NCBI RefSeq assembly: GCF_900167345.1
Contig: NZ_FUXB01000016.1
Coordinates: 1-64,000, forward strand
DNA length: 64,000 nt
Direction of reading: 5' to 3'
Source of the DNA: Vibrio cincinnatiensis DSM 19608
Lineage (GTDB): Bacteria; Pseudomonadota; Gammaproteobacteria; Enterobacterales; Vibrionaceae
Shown: piece after piece, positions 56,108-64,000 of the stretch
Layout: the number at the start of each line of letters is the position of its first letter
Numbering within the stretch: position 1 is the first letter of the stretch
Position numbers and translations under genes: made by a program
The notes under the pieces: generated by a model
What the model was told of the DNA's origin: nothing
What the model saw: only the letters and a program-made list of their open reading frames with translations
The model's database searches: none

Positions 56108-56917
56108 TTACCAGCCTTTGACTGAACCACCATGGAAAATGGTTGAAGCGGCTTCTGCTACTTCATCGGTCTGGTACGCTTTGAGGAAGTTCTGCACGTT
56201 TTCAGCATTGACGTTGTCTTGACGTGCCACCAGTAAATTCACATAAGGTGACTCTTTATCTTCGACAAAAATCCCATCTTTCTCTGGAGTGAGGTTGATA
56301 GAGCTGGCGTAAGTGGTATTGATGATAGCCAATGCAACATCATCCAGTGAGCGAGGTAGCTGAGCTGCGTCCAGCTCCATAATACGAATGCCTTTAGGAT
56401 TATCGATAACATCACGAGCGGTGGCTAAAAGGCCAACATTGTCACGTAGTGTAATCAACCCTTGTTGCTCAAGTAACAACAAAGAACGGCCTAGGTTGGT
56501 CGGATCATTGGGTACCGCAATACGTGCACCTTGTTCTAGTTCATCAATGTGGCTTATCTGCTTTGAATAGCCCGCAATAGGGTAAACAAAGGTATTGCCG
56601 ACGATGGCTAATTTATAGCCGCGATCAGAGATCTGTTTTTCTAGATAAGGTTTGTGTTGAAATGCGTTAGCATCAATAGAGCCATCATCTAATGCGGCAT
56701 TGGGTGTCACATAATCGGTAAAGATCACCAATTCCACATTAAGGTTGTATTTTTCTTTGGCAATTTTTGCTGCCACTTCTGCCACTTGTGCTTCTGCCCC
56801 AGCGATGACACCGACTTTGATCCGATTCATATCAACGCTTTTCTCCCCACAGCCCGATAAAACCAGAGCTGAAGCTGCAGCGGTAATGGCTAGTAACCCT
56901 TTTAAATTCCACTTCAT
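56108..56917 (-). CDS. metQ: MetQ, methionine-binding lipoprotein of the MetNIQ transporter
   Basis: MetQ captures D- and L-methionine for the MetNI importer. The 269-residue protein has a lipoprotein signal with lipobox L-S-G-C (cysteine at about residue 23) and the family motifs D-G-S-I-D-A-N-A-F-Q-H near 77 and P-N-D-P-T-N-L-G-R near 135. E. coli MetQ is 271 residues. It is the last gene of the leftward metN-metI-metQ operon. Confidence 0.95.
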   Translation of the reverse strand: MKWNLKGLLAITAAASALVLSGCGEKSVDMNRIKVGVIAGAEAQVAEVAAKIAKEKYNLNVELVIFTDYVTPNAALDDGSIDANAFQHKPYLEKQISDRGYKLAIVGNTFVYPIAGYSKQISHIDELEQGARIAVPNDPTNLGRSLLLLEQQGLITLRDNVGLLATARDVIDNPKGIRIMELDAAQLPRSLDDVALAIINTTYASSINLTPEKDGIFVEDKESPYVNLLVARQDNVNAENVQNFLKAYQTDEVAEAASTIFHGGSVKGW

Positions 56918-56946
56918 ATGTATTTTCCTTGTTATAGATAGTTAAC

Positions 56947-57624
56947 TTATTTGTGATCTACTCGGCGAACTAATCTATCACCGATAGATTGAATAATTTG
57001 TACTAAGATGATCAGCATAATCACCGTTACCGTCATGATAGTGGCATCATAGCGGTGGAATCCGTAACGAATGGCCACATCCCCTAAACCACCACCACCG
57101 ACGGTGCCAGCCATGGCCGAATAACTGACCAGTGTCACTAAAGTAATCGTCACCGAGTTTAAGATGGTTGGCATCGCTTCAGGTAATAACACTTTGCTGA
57201 TGATCTGCATGGGTGTCGCTCCCATTGATTGCGCTGCTTCGACCAGACCACTGGGGACTTCAATGAGAGCGCCCTCTATCAGGCGAGCAACAAAAGGAAT
57301 GGCACCAATGGTTAAAGGAACAATCGCCGCGGTTGTACCAATAAAGGTGCCTACCAGCATTTTTGTGAACGGGATAATCGCAACCATTAAAACTAAGAAT
57401 GGAACAGAACGGCCAATATTCACTACCGCGCCTAATATTTGATTGAAGCGGGGATTTTCTAGCAATCCCCCTTTTTTTGTTATATGTAGAACAACGCCAA
57501 GTGGAATACCAATGGCAAAACCCACAATGCCTGCGATGGCTACCATATAGATGGTTTGCCAAGTCGCTGTTAACAGCAAACTGCTGTTAAAGTTCAGCCA
57601 ATCTAGAATGGTATTAAAGAACAT
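56947..57624 (-). CDS. metI: MetI, permease of the methionine ABC transporter
   Basis: The 225-residue protein has five membrane helices and the EAA coupling motif ([10 protein letters not shown] near residue 128) that docks with MetN. E. coli MetI is 217 residues. Its start overlaps the end of metN by 11 bases, so translation is coupled. Confidence 0.95.
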   Translation of the reverse strand: MFFNTILDWLNFNSSLLLTATWQTIYMVAIAGIVGFAIGIPLGVVLHITKKGGLLENPRFNQILGAVVNIGRSVPFLVLMVAIIPFTKMLVGTFIGTTAAIVPLTIGAIPFVARLIEGALIEVPSGLVEAAQSMGATPMQIISKVLLPEAMPTILNSVTITLVTLVSYSAMAGTVGGGGLGDVAIRYGFHRYDATIMTVTVIMLIILVQIIQSIGDRLVRRVDHK

Positions 57625-58648
57625 AACCGAGTACCTCGACTTTTACATGGTTGTCTCTTAGATATTGAATCGCGGCAATATCATCTTGTTCATCACCAAA
57701 AATTTCTGCCACCATCATGCCAAATTTTACCCCGCCCGCGTAATCAAGATCGGAACTAAGGATGCTGACATCAATATTAAACTTGCGGGCAATCTGTGAC
57801 ATTAAAGGCGCATCAACGGTGGCTCCCGTAAATTCTAGGCGAACCAGTGGATAGCTACCCGCTACCCGTTCTGATTGTAGACGTGCTTGATAATCATCAG
57901 GGATCGATAAGTCGAGTGTTGAACGAATAAATTGGTGAGCGAGTTCGGTTTTAGGATGGGCAAAAATATCTCCAACGCTACCTTTTTCCACCAATTGTCC
58001 ATCACCAATGATTGCCACTTCATGGCAAATGCTTTTTACTACATCCATTTCATGGGTGATCAGTAAAATAGTAATGTGTAATTGGCGGTTAATTTCTTTA
58101 AGTAATTCAAGGATAGATTGCGTGGTGGCAGGATCCAATGCACTGGTTGCCTCATCACAGAGTAGAACTTTAGGATCAGAAGCTAAAGCGCGAGCAATCG
58201 CCACACGCTGCTTCTGACCACCACTTAAATTGGCAGGGTAAGTATCGCGTTTATCCGATAAACCCACTAATGCCAATAGTTCGGTTACTTTTTGGGCGAT
58301 ATGTGCAGAAGTGTGCCCCGCAAGTTCAAGGGGTAATGCGATATTCTCAAATACCGTTCGGGAAGAAAGCAGGTTAAAATGTTGGAAAATCATCCCAATA
58401 TTGCGTCTTGCTTGGCAGAGCTGTTTGTGGTTTAGAGTCGTTAAATCGACCCCATCGACGATAACGCGACCGCTGGTCGGTTTTTCTAACATATTTACGC
58501 AGCGTATGAGCGTACTTTTTCCTGCTCCTGATGAGCCGATAACGCCAAAGATAGTGCCTTGTGCAATGTTGAGGTTAATCTCTTTCAAGGCGTGTATTTC
58601 TTTAGTGCCTTGGTAGAACACCTTATTTACTTGATTAATTTGAATCAT
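57614..58648 (-). CDS. metN: MetN, ATPase of the methionine ABC transporter
   Basis: MetN powers methionine import. The 344-residue protein has the Walker A motif G-S-S-G-A-G-K-S-T near residue 38, the signature L-S-G-G-Q-K-Q-R near 140, the Walker B region V-L-L-C-D-E-A-T near 160, and a C-terminal NIL regulatory domain (about 265-344) that binds methionine and causes transinhibition. E. coli MetN is 343 residues. It is first in the operon, behind probable MetJ boxes. Confidence 0.96.
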   Translation of the reverse strand: MIQINQVNKVFYQGTKEIHALKEINLNIAQGTIFGVIGSSGAGKSTLIRCVNMLEKPTSGRVIVDGVDLTTLNHKQLCQARRNIGMIFQHFNLLSSRTVFENIALPLELAGHTSAHIAQKVTELLALVGLSDKRDTYPANLSGGQKQRVAIARALASDPKVLLCDEATSALDPATTQSILELLKEINRQLHITILLITHEMDVVKSICHEVAIIGDGQLVEKGSVGDIFAHPKTELAHQFIRSTLDLSIPDDYQARLQSERVAGSYPLVRLEFTGATVDAPLMSQIARKFNIDVSILSSDLDYAGGVKFGMMVAEIFGDEQDDIAAIQYLRDNHVKVEVLGYVL

Positions 58649-58721
58649 AAAACCATGTCGCGTTCTTTCTCACTTGTCGATTGATGCTATGAGTTATGCT
58701 GTTTTAAGTCAATAGATATTT

Positions 58722-58745
58722 TTACGTCTAGATGGCTAAATGACT
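58722..58745. promoter_or_regulatory. Probable tandem MetJ boxes upstream of metNIQ
   Basis: Three adjacent 8-base units, TTACGTCT, AGATGGCT and AAATGACT, match the met box AGACGTCT at six, six and five positions. Tandem imperfect met boxes are the normal MetJ target. The site lies about 75 bases before metN, so repression by MetJ with S-adenosylmethionine is expected. Confidence 0.55.
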
Positions 58746-58875
58746 TTTATTCCTTGTCTTGATTAGACGAGTGGAATAAGTTGTGAAACCATGCCACCAT
58801 GGTTCTTTCCAACCTAGCATATTAGCGTTAGTTGAGTATAATTCTTGGAAAAATACGTCATTAGAGAGCAATATT

Positions 58876-59433
58876 TTGGCCAAACCCGCTGTGTTTTTAG
58901 ACCGTGATGGGGTGATTAACCTCGACACGGGTTACGTGCATGATGAGCACGACTTCCATTTCATTGATGGTGTTTTTGAAGCAACCAAGCAATTAAAAGC
59001 CATGGGCTATTTATTGGTGTTAGTGACCAATCAGTCTGGGATTGCGCGAGGCCTATTTAGTGAAGACCGCTTCCTTTCTCTGACTCAATGGATGGATTGG
59101 AACTTTGTGGATAATGGCGTGGAATTTGATGGCGTCTACTATTGTCCACATCATGCCGAACATGGCATCGGTGACTATAAGCAGGACTGCGATTGCCGTA
59201 AACCTAAACCAGGCATGTTTATTTCTGCTCGTGATTTTTTGAACATTGACATGGCAAACTCCGTTATGGTGGGGGATAAAGCGGAAGATATGATGGCCGC
59301 AGACGCTGCGGGTGTTGGACATAAGATTCTTGTGCGTACCGGGAAACCGATTACCGATCAAGGTGAAGCCTTAGCGAATGTTGTGCTTGAGAGTATCGCC
59401 AATGTGCCAGCTTACCTTCGTTCTTTACCATAG
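58876..59433 (+). CDS. gmhB: D-glycero-beta-D-manno-heptose-1,7-bisphosphate 7-phosphatase GmhB
   Basis: GmhB removes the 7-phosphate in synthesis of the heptose precursor of lipopolysaccharide core. The 185-residue HAD-family protein has the nucleophile motif F-L-D-R-D-G-V-I-N at about residue 7-15, V-T-N-Q-S-G near 52 and the zinc-binding C-P-H-H and C-D-C-R segments near 92 and 107. TTG at 58876 gives the family start A-K-P-A-V-F. An ATG 31 codons upstream adds residues unlike the family. Confidence 0.93.
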   Translation: MAKPAVFLDRDGVINLDTGYVHDEHDFHFIDGVFEATKQLKAMGYLLVLVTNQSGIARGLFSEDRFLSLTQWMDWNFVDNGVEFDGVYYCPHHAEHGIGDYKQDCDCRKPKPGMFISARDFLNIDMANSVMVGDKAEDMMAADAAGVGHKILVRTGKPITDQGEALANVVLESIANVPAYLRSLP

Positions 59434-59447
59434 GCTATTGAGCAACG

Positions 59448-60401
59448 ATGAGTAAAAAGCTGACCATCCTTGATATTGCAAAACTCTCTGGTGTAGGAAA
59501 GTCTACAGTATCGCGTGTGCTGACTAATGACCCCAAAGTGAGGCCAGAAACCCGAGCTCGGGTTGAGCAAGTGATTGCTGAATCGGGTTATGTGCCATCA
59601 AAATCGGCACAGTCTATGCGAGGTGGGAGCCAAAAAGTGGTTGGCGTTATTATTTCTCGTCTGGATTCACCATCGGAAAATCGGGCTGTCAGCCGCATGC
59701 TGCAAGTGCTTTATCAGCATGGGTATGATGTGGTTATTATGGAAAGCCAGTTTGATCGGGGAAAAACACAGGCTCATTTGCAGGTGTTGGCAAAACGCAA
59801 TGTGGATGGAGTGATTGTGTTTGGTTTTACCGATATGGACTTATCCACATTAGTGGATTGGGAAAATCGAGCGGTACTGGTTGCTATGGATTGTGAGCAG
59901 GTCTCCTCGATTAATTACGACAACCGAGGCATTATCAACCAAGCTTTGCATTATCTACAGCAAAAACAGCTATCACAAATTGCCTTTATTGGTGTGAATC
60001 CGCAAGACAAGACAACTGGGCTCATGCGTTTACAGGCATATTTGGATTGGTGCGAAGCGAATGGGAAAGTGCCGAACTATCAAACCGGCGCTCTTCATCA
60101 TGAGAGTGCTTATCAGCTGGTTGATCATGTCTTGCAGAAAGAGACACAAGCCATTGTTTGTGCTAGTGATACTTTGGCGTTAGGCGTGATCAAGCGTTTG
60201 CAAGAACGGCAGCGCGAGGATATTGCTGTCACGGGGGTTGGGGGAAATGAGCTGCTGTCTTTCCTATTTCCGAATGTATACAGTGTTGATCCTGGCTATC
60301 ATCAAGCGGGTGAACAAGCTGCTAACCTATTGATTCATCAGCTCACAAGTGAGAGTGTTGACTGTGTCCATATCACTCAACAACCCGCATCAAGCGTATA
60401 A
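59448..60401 (+). CDS. treR: TreR, trehalose operon repressor (LacI family)
   Basis: TreR represses treBC and responds to trehalose 6-phosphate. The 317-residue LacI-type protein has the N-terminal helix-turn-helix (I-L-D-I-A-K-L-S-G-V-G-K-S-T-V-S-R-V-L near residue 7-25) followed by the sugar-binding core, with G-V-G-G-N-E-L-L-S-F near 262. E. coli TreR is 315 residues. It lies 14 bases after gmhB and upstream of treB with two matching operators between. Confidence 0.95.
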   Translation: MSKKLTILDIAKLSGVGKSTVSRVLTNDPKVRPETRARVEQVIAESGYVPSKSAQSMRGGSQKVVGVIISRLDSPSENRAVSRMLQVLYQHGYDVVIMESQFDRGKTQAHLQVLAKRNVDGVIVFGFTDMDLSTLVDWENRAVLVAMDCEQVSSINYDNRGIINQALHYLQQKQLSQIAFIGVNPQDKTTGLMRLQAYLDWCEANGKVPNYQTGALHHESAYQLVDHVLQKETQAIVCASDTLALGVIKRLQERQREDIAVTGVGGNELLSFLFPNVYSVDPGYHQAGEQAANLLIHQLTSESVDCVHITQQPASSV

Positions 60402-60543
60402 TCAGTGAGTTCGTTTTTATCTATCCATTACTCACATTCTTCTTTCTCATCACCTTTCGCTATTTAAGCACTCTACCTTGTGATTCTCTGCCGAGTAAAA
60501 TCAGCGTGAGATCTCACGTTTTCCGTCTAAACATTAAACAGTT

Positions 60544-60559
60544 TGTGATCGCTTTCAAT
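60544..60559. promoter_or_regulatory. Possible CRP site upstream of treB
   Basis: TGTGA-N6-TCAAT at 60544-60559 matches eight of ten bases of the CRP core TGTGA-N6-TCACA, just upstream of the first TreR operator. Catabolite control of treBC is known in E. coli, so the site is plausible but not strong. Confidence 0.4.
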
Positions 60560-60560
60560 T

Positions 60561-60578
60561 AATGGGACTGTTCCCATT
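60561..60578. promoter_or_regulatory. TreR operator 1
   Basis: AATGGGA-CTGT-TCCCATT is an 18-base inverted repeat with seven-base arms. The same core, GGGACTGTTCCC, recurs at 60620. Two copies 56 bases apart upstream of treB, next to treR, identify them as TreR operators. Confidence 0.85.
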
Positions 60579-60617
60579 TTGTATTCACATCGAATGTGCC
60601 AATATTTCACCATCTAA

Positions 60618-60633
60618 ATGGGACTGTTCCCAT
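60618..60633. promoter_or_regulatory. TreR operator 2
   Basis: ATGGGA-CTGT-TCCCAT repeats the centre of operator 1, 56 bases downstream, and lies about 48 bases before the treB start. The spacing is between five and six DNA turns, which would allow looping between two bound dimers. Confidence 0.85.
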
Positions 60634-60680
60634 AAGAAGATCAACGATGATAAATGGAAATAAAACAGGGTGGATGGGAT

Positions 60681-62108
60681 ATGACTAAGATAGCGAAACA
60701 AGACGTTCTTCGTCTGATTGAGCTGGTTGGTGGTAACGAAAATATTGCCAGTGTCAGTCACTGCTTAACACGTTTACGTTTTGTACTGAATGATACAGAG
60801 AAAGCAGACGTCAAACAGATTGAAACGTTGAGTATGGTTAAAGGGTGTTTTACCAATGCCGGACAGTTTCAGGTTGTGATTGGAACTGACGTTGATGAGG
60901 TTTATAAAGTCTTATTGATGTTAACGGGAAAATCCGAAGCATCCAAAGATGAGGCAAAACTCGTAGCTCGGAAAAATATGAATGTACTGGAACGCGGGAT
61001 TTCCCATTTAGCTGAAATTTTTGTCCCTTTGTTACCAGCCATCATCACTGGGGGGCTTATTCTTGGCTTCCGGAATGTGATTGGTGATATCAATATGTTC
61101 GATGGGCAAACCTTGACCGAAACTAGCCAGTTTTGGGCCAGTGTGCATGCCTTCTTATGGCTGATTGGTGAAGCCATTTTCTTCTTTCTTCCTGTCGGTG
61201 TGTGTTGGTCTACCGTTAAAAAGTTGGGAGGAACACCGATTCTTGGGATTACGCTTGGGGTGACCTTAGTTTCTCCTCAACTGATGAATGCTTACTTAAT
61301 TGGTACGCAGGTACCTGAAGTCTGGGACTTTGGTTGGTTTGCGATTGAGAAAGTTGGGTATCAAGCTCAGGTGATCCCAGCCATTTTAGCGGGTGTCGTA
61401 TTGGCCTTTATTGAAACCAACTTAAAACGCATTATTCCTTCCTACCTTTATCTTGTGGTGGTTCCTTTTATTTCTATCATTCTGGCTGTGATTCTCGCTC
61501 ATGCCTTTATTGGCCCATTTGGACGAGTAATTGGTGATGGGGTTGCTTATGCGGCAAAAGCCGCGATGACGGGGGATTTTGCAGTACTTGGTTCTATGAT
61601 ATTTGGTTTCTTATATGCGCCATTAGTTATCACTGGGATTCACCACACAACCAATGCGGTCGATTTACAATTGATGCAAGAGCTGGGAGGAACGCCTATC
61701 TGGCCACTCATTGCCTTATCGAATATTGCGCAGGCATCTGCGGTGGTGGGCATCATCATTATCAGTAAAAAGCAGGGAGAGCGGGACATTTCTATCCCAG
61801 CGGCTATTTCGGCTTACCTTGGGGTAACAGAGCCTGCAATGTACGGTATTAACTTGAAGTATAAGTTTCCAATGCTGAGTGCAATGATCGGTAGTGCATT
61901 GGCTGCGGCTATCTGTGGCAGTGCTGGTGTGATGGCAAATGGGATTGGTGTGGGGGGCTTGCCGGGCATTCTATCTATCCAACCTCAGTATTGGGTGACC
62001 TATTTGTTAGCAATGGTGGTGGCGATTGCTGTTCCTGCGGCATTGACGTTACTAATGTACAAACGTGCCCAAACAAAAGGTGAACTGGCGGCAATGAGTG
62101 CTGAGTAA
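60681..62108 (+). CDS. treB: TreB, trehalose-specific PTS enzyme IIBC
   Basis: TreB imports trehalose and phosphorylates it to trehalose 6-phosphate. The 475-residue protein (E. coli 473) has an N-terminal IIB domain with the phosphorylated cysteine in S-H-C-L-T-R-L-R-F near residue 29, then a IIC domain with about ten membrane segments (G-G-L-I-L-G-F-R-N near 122). No IIA domain is present, so it must borrow the glucose IIA protein, as in E. coli. ATG at 60681 matches the family start; an ATG nine codons earlier is possible. Confidence 0.96.
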   Translation: MTKIAKQDVLRLIELVGGNENIASVSHCLTRLRFVLNDTEKADVKQIETLSMVKGCFTNAGQFQVVIGTDVDEVYKVLLMLTGKSEASKDEAKLVARKNMNVLERGISHLAEIFVPLLPAIITGGLILGFRNVIGDINMFDGQTLTETSQFWASVHAFLWLIGEAIFFFLPVGVCWSTVKKLGGTPILGITLGVTLVSPQLMNAYLIGTQVPEVWDFGWFAIEKVGYQAQVIPAILAGVVLAFIETNLKRIIPSYLYLVVVPFISIILAVILAHAFIGPFGRVIGDGVAYAAKAAMTGDFAVLGSMIFGFLYAPLVITGIHHTTNAVDLQLMQELGGTPIWPLIALSNIAQASAVVGIIIISKKQGERDISIPAAISAYLGVTEPAMYGINLKYKFPMLSAMIGSALAAAICGSAGVMANGIGVGGLPGILSIQPQYWVTYLLAMVVAIAVPAALTLLMYKRAQTKGELAAMSAE

Positions 62109-62173
62109 ACCTATTTTTAGAGTGGTGGATTGCCACTCTTTTTCTCCATTTTCGGTAAGTGAGTAGAGAGCAG

Positions 62174-63859
62174 ATGACGACAGTAAATAAAAAACATGAA
62201 TGGTGGAAAACGGCCACCATTTACCAGATTTATCCGAAAAGCTTTTGTGATAGTGGGGCGAAAGGAACCGGCGATCTACAAGGCATTATTGGAAAATTAG
62301 ACTATTTGAAGCGATTGGGAATTGAGGCCATTTGGTTAACCCCCATTTACCCTTCGCCGATGGTCGATAATGGGTATGATATCGCTGATTATTATGCCAT
62401 TAATCCAGATTTTGGGTCGATGGCCGATTTTGAACAATTGCTTGATGAAGCCCATCAACGAGATATTCGTATCATCATGGATATTGTGGTTAACCACACC
62501 TCAACAGATCATGCTTGGTTTCAGTCTGCCATCGGCGATAAAGCGAGCCCTTACCGAGATTATTATATCTGGAAAGCCCCTGTTGATGGTCAGGCTCCGA
62601 ATAATTGGCAGTCTAAGTTTGGTGGCAGTGCTTGGGCTTTGGATGAACAAACTAATGAATACTACTTGCACCTTTTTGCAAAAGAACAGGCCGATTTAAA
62701 CTGGGAAAACCCCCAAGTTCGTCAAGAAGTGAAGGCGATCATTCATTTTTGGGCTCAAAAAGGGGTGGATGGTTTTCGGTTAGATGTCATTAACCTTATT
62801 TCCAAACAGCAAGATTTCCCTGATGACGAACAAGGAGATGGTCGCCGTTTTTATACCGATGGTCCAAGAGTTCATGAATATTTACAAGAAATCAGCCGTG
62901 ATGTTTTTCAACGCTACGGCAGTGTGACAGTGGGGGAAATGTCATCAACCACATTAGAACATTGCCAGCAATACTCAGCGTTGGATGGTAAAGAGCTGTC
63001 GATGGTATTTAACTTTCACCATTTGAAAGTGGATTATCCCAATGGTGAAAAATGGGCCCAAGCACCGTTTGATTTTTTGCAACTTAAACAGATTTTTAAT
63101 CATTGGCAAACTGGGCTTAATGGTCAAGGGTGGGGCGCTTTATTTTGGTGTAACCATGATCAACCTCGAGTAGTCAGTCGATTTGGCGATGATCTGCAAT
63201 ATCGAGTGGAATCGGCCAAAATGCTGGCAGCATCGATACATATGATGCAAGGGACTCCGTATGTTTATCAAGGAGAAGAGCTTGGTATGACTAATCCGGG
63301 TTATACCTCTATTGAGCAATATCGGGATGTCGAAAGCACCAATATGTATCAGATCATGGTGAACCAAAAAGGTGTGAGTAAAGCAGACATGTTGGCCATT
63401 TTAGCCGATAAATCCCGAGATAATTCACGAACACCCATGCAATGGGACGGTTCTTTGTATGCGGGATTTAGCCAAGCAGCACCTTGGTTGGCTGTGGCAG
63501 AAAATTATCCTCAGATTAATGCTAAGCAAGCGTTAGCGGATGAAAACTCTGTGTTCTATTTTTACCAACGCTTAATTGCGTTACGCAAAACGATTCCTGT
63601 GATCACACAAGGTGATTACCTCGATCTCTTGCCTGATCATCCGGCTATCTTTGCTTATCAAAGACAGGATGATAAACAGACGTTATTCTGCCTTAATAAT
63701 TTCTATGGGCAGGAAGAAGAGTGTGTTTTACCCGAAGGGATTGCGTTAGAAAAAGCGCGTTATTTGCTGGGAAATTATCCTCATCCAGCAGAGCAAAGAG
63801 TCGATGTGCATCAAATTCTTCGCCCTTATGAAACTCGGATCATTTTGATTGATCATTAA
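62174..63859 (+). CDS. treC: TreC, trehalose-6-phosphate hydrolase (GH13)
   Basis: TreC hydrolyses trehalose 6-phosphate to glucose and glucose 6-phosphate in the cytoplasm. The 561-residue GH13 enzyme begins near W-W-K-T-A-T-I-Y-Q-I-Y-P-K-S-F and shows D-I-V-V-N-H-T near residue 101, the nucleophile in G-F-R-L-D-V-I-N near 204, the acid in V-G-E-M-S near 257, and N-H-D-Q-P-R near 328. ATG at 62174 is preferred over a GTG five codons earlier. It lies 65 bases after treB and is co-transcribed with it. Confidence 0.96.
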   Translation: MTTVNKKHEWWKTATIYQIYPKSFCDSGAKGTGDLQGIIGKLDYLKRLGIEAIWLTPIYPSPMVDNGYDIADYYAINPDFGSMADFEQLLDEAHQRDIRIIMDIVVNHTSTDHAWFQSAIGDKASPYRDYYIWKAPVDGQAPNNWQSKFGGSAWALDEQTNEYYLHLFAKEQADLNWENPQVRQEVKAIIHFWAQKGVDGFRLDVINLISKQQDFPDDEQGDGRRFYTDGPRVHEYLQEISRDVFQRYGSVTVGEMSSTTLEHCQQYSALDGKELSMVFNFHHLKVDYPNGEKWAQAPFDFLQLKQIFNHWQTGLNGQGWGALFWCNHDQPRVVSRFGDDLQYRVESAKMLAASIHMMQGTPYVYQGEELGMTNPGYTSIEQYRDVESTNMYQIMVNQKGVSKADMLAILADKSRDNSRTPMQWDGSLYAGFSQAAPWLAVAENYPQINAKQALADENSVFYFYQRLIALRKTIPVITQGDYLDLLPDHPAIFAYQRQDDKQTLFCLNNFYGQEEECVLPEGIALEKARYLLGNYPHPAEQRVDVHQILRPYETRIILIDH

Positions 63860-63894
63860 ATCCTGATTGAGTCTAAAAGTGGATTCAATGGCTT

Positions 63895-63928
63895 GGCTTC
63901 AAGGGGGAATTGACTTGGAGCCTTTTTT
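63895..63928 (+). terminator. Intrinsic terminator after treC
   Basis: GGCTTCAAG at 63895-63903 pairs with CTTGGAGCC at 63914-63922 (one G-T pair), followed by six T residues. The last 72 bases of the window, 63929-64000, hold no recognisable gene. The A-rich AAAAAAGCCTGC near the end may be half of another terminator cut by the window edge. Confidence 0.82.
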
Positions 63929-64000
63929 ATTTATAGGTAAAGCCGCTGTGGAGTAGGGAAGACAGCTAAAAATAGATGAACACAAAAAAGCCTGCTCATT

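Noticed and set aside
60505..60518. CGTGAGATCTCACG perfect palindrome upstream of treB
   Set aside because: It could be a weak terminator for treR (TTTT follows) or an operator. A single copy with no known match is not enough to call.

Overview
The window looks like chromosomal DNA from a member of the Vibrionaceae (a Vibrio or close relative). The evidence is the sodium-type flagellar stator pair pomA-pomB, a Vibrio-style CsrB RNA with a VarA/GacA box, a divergent gcvB-gcvA pair, and a housekeeping gene order (mltF/purL, proS/trmO, xseB-ispA-dxs, pomAB-thiI, metNIQ-gmhB-treRBC) that, from memory, matches V. cholerae chromosome 1. This assignment is inference; no database was searched.

Region 1 (1-19 kb) looks accessory. 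It begins with the cut-off 3' end of an IS110/IS1111-type insertion sequence and its non-coding end. An AbgT-family transporter follows, then a leftward three-gene TRAP transporter (dctP-dctQ-dctM), then a complete rightward phenylacetate pathway: paaZ, paaABCDE (ring epoxidase), paaF, paaG, paaH, paaI, paaJ, paaK, paaX (repressor) and paaY. Two inverted repeats of the exact form TGATAC-N27-GTATCA stand before dctP/paaZ and before paaA. They match the architecture known for the E. coli PaaX operator. One copy lies 48 bases from the TRAP operon start, so the TRAP system is a good candidate for a PaaX-controlled importer of phenylacetate or a related acid.

Region 2 (19-33.5 kb) holds glutathione-dependent formaldehyde detoxification (fghA, adhC, divergent LysR), tadA, an unrecognised 43-residue basic protein, mltF and purL under a PurR box. 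It also holds two small conserved proteins, proS, trmO, and the zinc-independent ribosomal protein pair rpmE2-rpmJ2 behind a Zur box. yaiI and a small KfrA-N-like gene follow.

Region 3 (33.5-47.5 kb) contains two regulatory RNAs that no open reading frame reveals: a CsrB-family RNA (about 33757-34148, more than 20 GGA motifs, VarA box at 33578) and GcvB on the minus strand (about 44162-44403). Around them lie a GNAT enzyme, the DUF3301 and DUF3549 genes, yqcC-truC, dxs-ispA-xseB, pomA-pomB behind a near-consensus flagellar sigma-28 promoter, thiI, and the coupled set gcvA, alpha/beta hydrolase, DUF423, rlmM.

Region 4 (47.5-64 kb) has xni, ppnN, a diguanylate cyclase with an SGEEF motif, a periplasmic TPR protein with a degenerate GGDEF-like domain, queF, syd, a zinc-ribbon protein, metNIQ behind probable MetJ boxes, gmhB, and the trehalose system treR, treB and treC with two TreR operators.

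No tRNA, rRNA, CRISPR array or prophage was seen. I found no clear wholly new system. The strongest leads are the shared PaaX control of the TRAP transporter, the regulatory RNAs, the IS guide-RNA remnant, the 43-residue basic protein, and the adjacent pair of cyclase-like proteins.
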